From Gymnogyps californianus (Eukaryota > Chordata > Aves > Accipitriformes > Cathartidae), in assembly GCF_018139145.2 (NCBI RefSeq), contig NC_059500.1:52942663-53006662 (forward strand): a DNA stretch of 64,000 bases, read 5' to 3'. The notes under the pieces were generated by a model. It did not search any database. It saw only the letters and a list, made by a program, of their open reading frames with translations, and had not been told where the DNA came from. Below, piece after piece: positions 62,690 through 64,000 of this stretch. How positions within the stretch are numbered: position 1 is the first letter of the stretch; every line of letters starts with the position of its first letter. Both the position numbers and the translations under genes were made by a program.

Positions 62690-64000
62690 TGATCAGCACT
62701 TTTAGGACCAAAGTCTCATGCCACGCTAAACTTCCTAGTTCATTGACTCCCACAGCTGCAAGATCTAAATGTTCTTAAACTATCCATAGTCCCAAGATAG
62801 CAGCCAATACTGGATACATAAAAGGCTTAAACAATTATTTGATCAAACTCTGTTGCCTTGAATTTCAGCACTAAATGTTGTGCAGAAACCACTGCCACTC
62901 AAGCTCTAAATTAACACAGGTGGCCCATTAAAAGAACAGAATAATAGGTCAGTCTCTTACTAGGAATTCTATGCATTTTGTTGCTATACCAGCAACAAAT
63001 CCACAGCTTTGTGTGAACAATTTGGGATTGCCTAGAGATGACAGACGTAAAAAACTGAGACAGACACATAGGTTTCAAAAACAGAAATAATAGGTTTCTG
63101 ACAATAAGATTCATACTTTAGTGTTCTGCAACTCCTTCCAGCTTACTCTTTGCTCAGATGAGCTGCGACACTGCTAAACCAAACCTTCACTAACACAGAG
63201 ATCACCGTATCTGACTTCGATGTCCTTGAAGGCAAGTCAGAAGTACAACATGATAAACCATTTCAGCATTAGAAATGTAGTTTGCGCTTACATTTTATTT
63301 CTTCTTGAGCCTTTCAATATAAAGGTGAGAAATCATTTCCTAGGAGATTTGGGTTTATGATCCCATATCTTTATCTTGAGCTACCCTATCTTACTCTCTT
63401 CAGTGCCTCATTCTATGGATTAAAACCATTCTGATGAGTGACTGATAAAGGTGATCTAACAGTCAGAATTAAGACTCAAAAGAAAATATGCAGCACACTT
63501 CATCAATGAATTCTACAATTTAGGAATAAAGACCATGACAAGTAGTTATTTTGAACCTTTTTCTGACTAATTACTTTGTTTATTTTATCATATGTGAGCA
63601 TTCCTATAGCAAAGAAGAATGATTTAAAACATTCATCTTGTTTTCAAATGAATTATTACAATCTGTTCTTTCTGTCTCCATTTGACCTTCAGTTTGTATG
63701 CACCAGTACTCCTGTGCCACTGTGATGTCATTGTGAGATGACTTCAATTACCTGTACATACGCAAAAGGTGTAACTGAGACTTCATTACATGTCTGCAAA
63801 GAGTCTGAAGTCCTCAGATATAAGATTGCATTTCATCTTCTTATCGATCCGTACTGGTAAATCGTACTCTGAAAAAGCAAACTTGTAACTTTCAGGAGTT
63901 ACAATTATTACACAGCACACAATTGATGGAAAAGCTCTGAGATCCCAATGAGAAAAACATGCTTAATATTTAAGAAAGTGCAATATAGTACATAGGTGAC
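62690..64000. other. Unique noncoding DNA
   Basis: No gene, RNA gene or mobile element recognised to the window end. Confidence 0.55.

Noticed and set aside
1..64000. tRNA, snoRNA, U6, 5S, microRNA or CRISPR-like structures
   Set aside because: I looked for B-box, C/D-box, U6 and regular spacer-repeat patterns and found none that hold up. CRISPR is not expected in this kind of genome.

Overview
The window looks like a piece of a bird chromosome. The evidence is a dense set of CR1 LINE copies (both orientations, several ages), three copies of one avian ERV LTR family (begins TGTCCTGGTTTC, ends CCACGACA) and one copy of a second avian LTR family (begins TGTATTGGGTTTGCGTGGC), in an AT-rich, CpG-poor background. 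Family names rest on remembered avian repeat consensus sequences, not on a search. No complete protein-coding gene can be supported. The region is intergenic or lies inside large introns. Two short stretches (12257-12544 and 51272-51402, both +) have the form of isolated coding exons but match nothing I recognise.

Layout. 1-14.3 kb is mostly unique AT-rich DNA with one exon candidate. 14.3-17.4 kb is a long minus-strand CR1 keeping pieces of ORF1 and ORF2; about 200 bp of nuclear 28S rRNA (peptidyl-transferase region) sits inside its 3' part. 17.4-22.3 kb is unique. 22.3-24.4 kb is a minus-strand CR1 split by a solo LTR with a perfect 5-bp target duplication. 24.4-31.2 kb is unique with small simple repeats. 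31.2-31.8 kb is a second copy of the same LTR, on the minus strand. 36.9-39.2 kb is an ancient plus-strand CR1 split by a 1.0-kb GC-rich solo LTR of the other family, again with a perfect 5-bp duplication. 39.2-47.1 kb is unique. 47.1-48.4 kb holds two plus-strand CR1 pieces head to tail. 48.4-55.3 kb is mostly unique, with a CpG-retaining block at about 51.2-51.6 kb and one old CR1 fragment. 55.3-55.9 kb is the third LTR copy. From there to about 62.5 kb the sequence is best explained as a strongly decayed tandem array of about 160-bp units, interrupted by an old minus-strand CR1 that itself carries a plus-strand CR1 tail. The last 1.5 kb is a simple-repeat block and unique DNA.

There is no gene network to describe. 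The content is a layered record of retrotransposition: ancient CR1, younger CR1, then LTR insertions into them. The two observations most worth following are the 28S rRNA fragment inside a CR1 and the decayed tandem array, whose internal boxes keep nearly constant spacing in several units.
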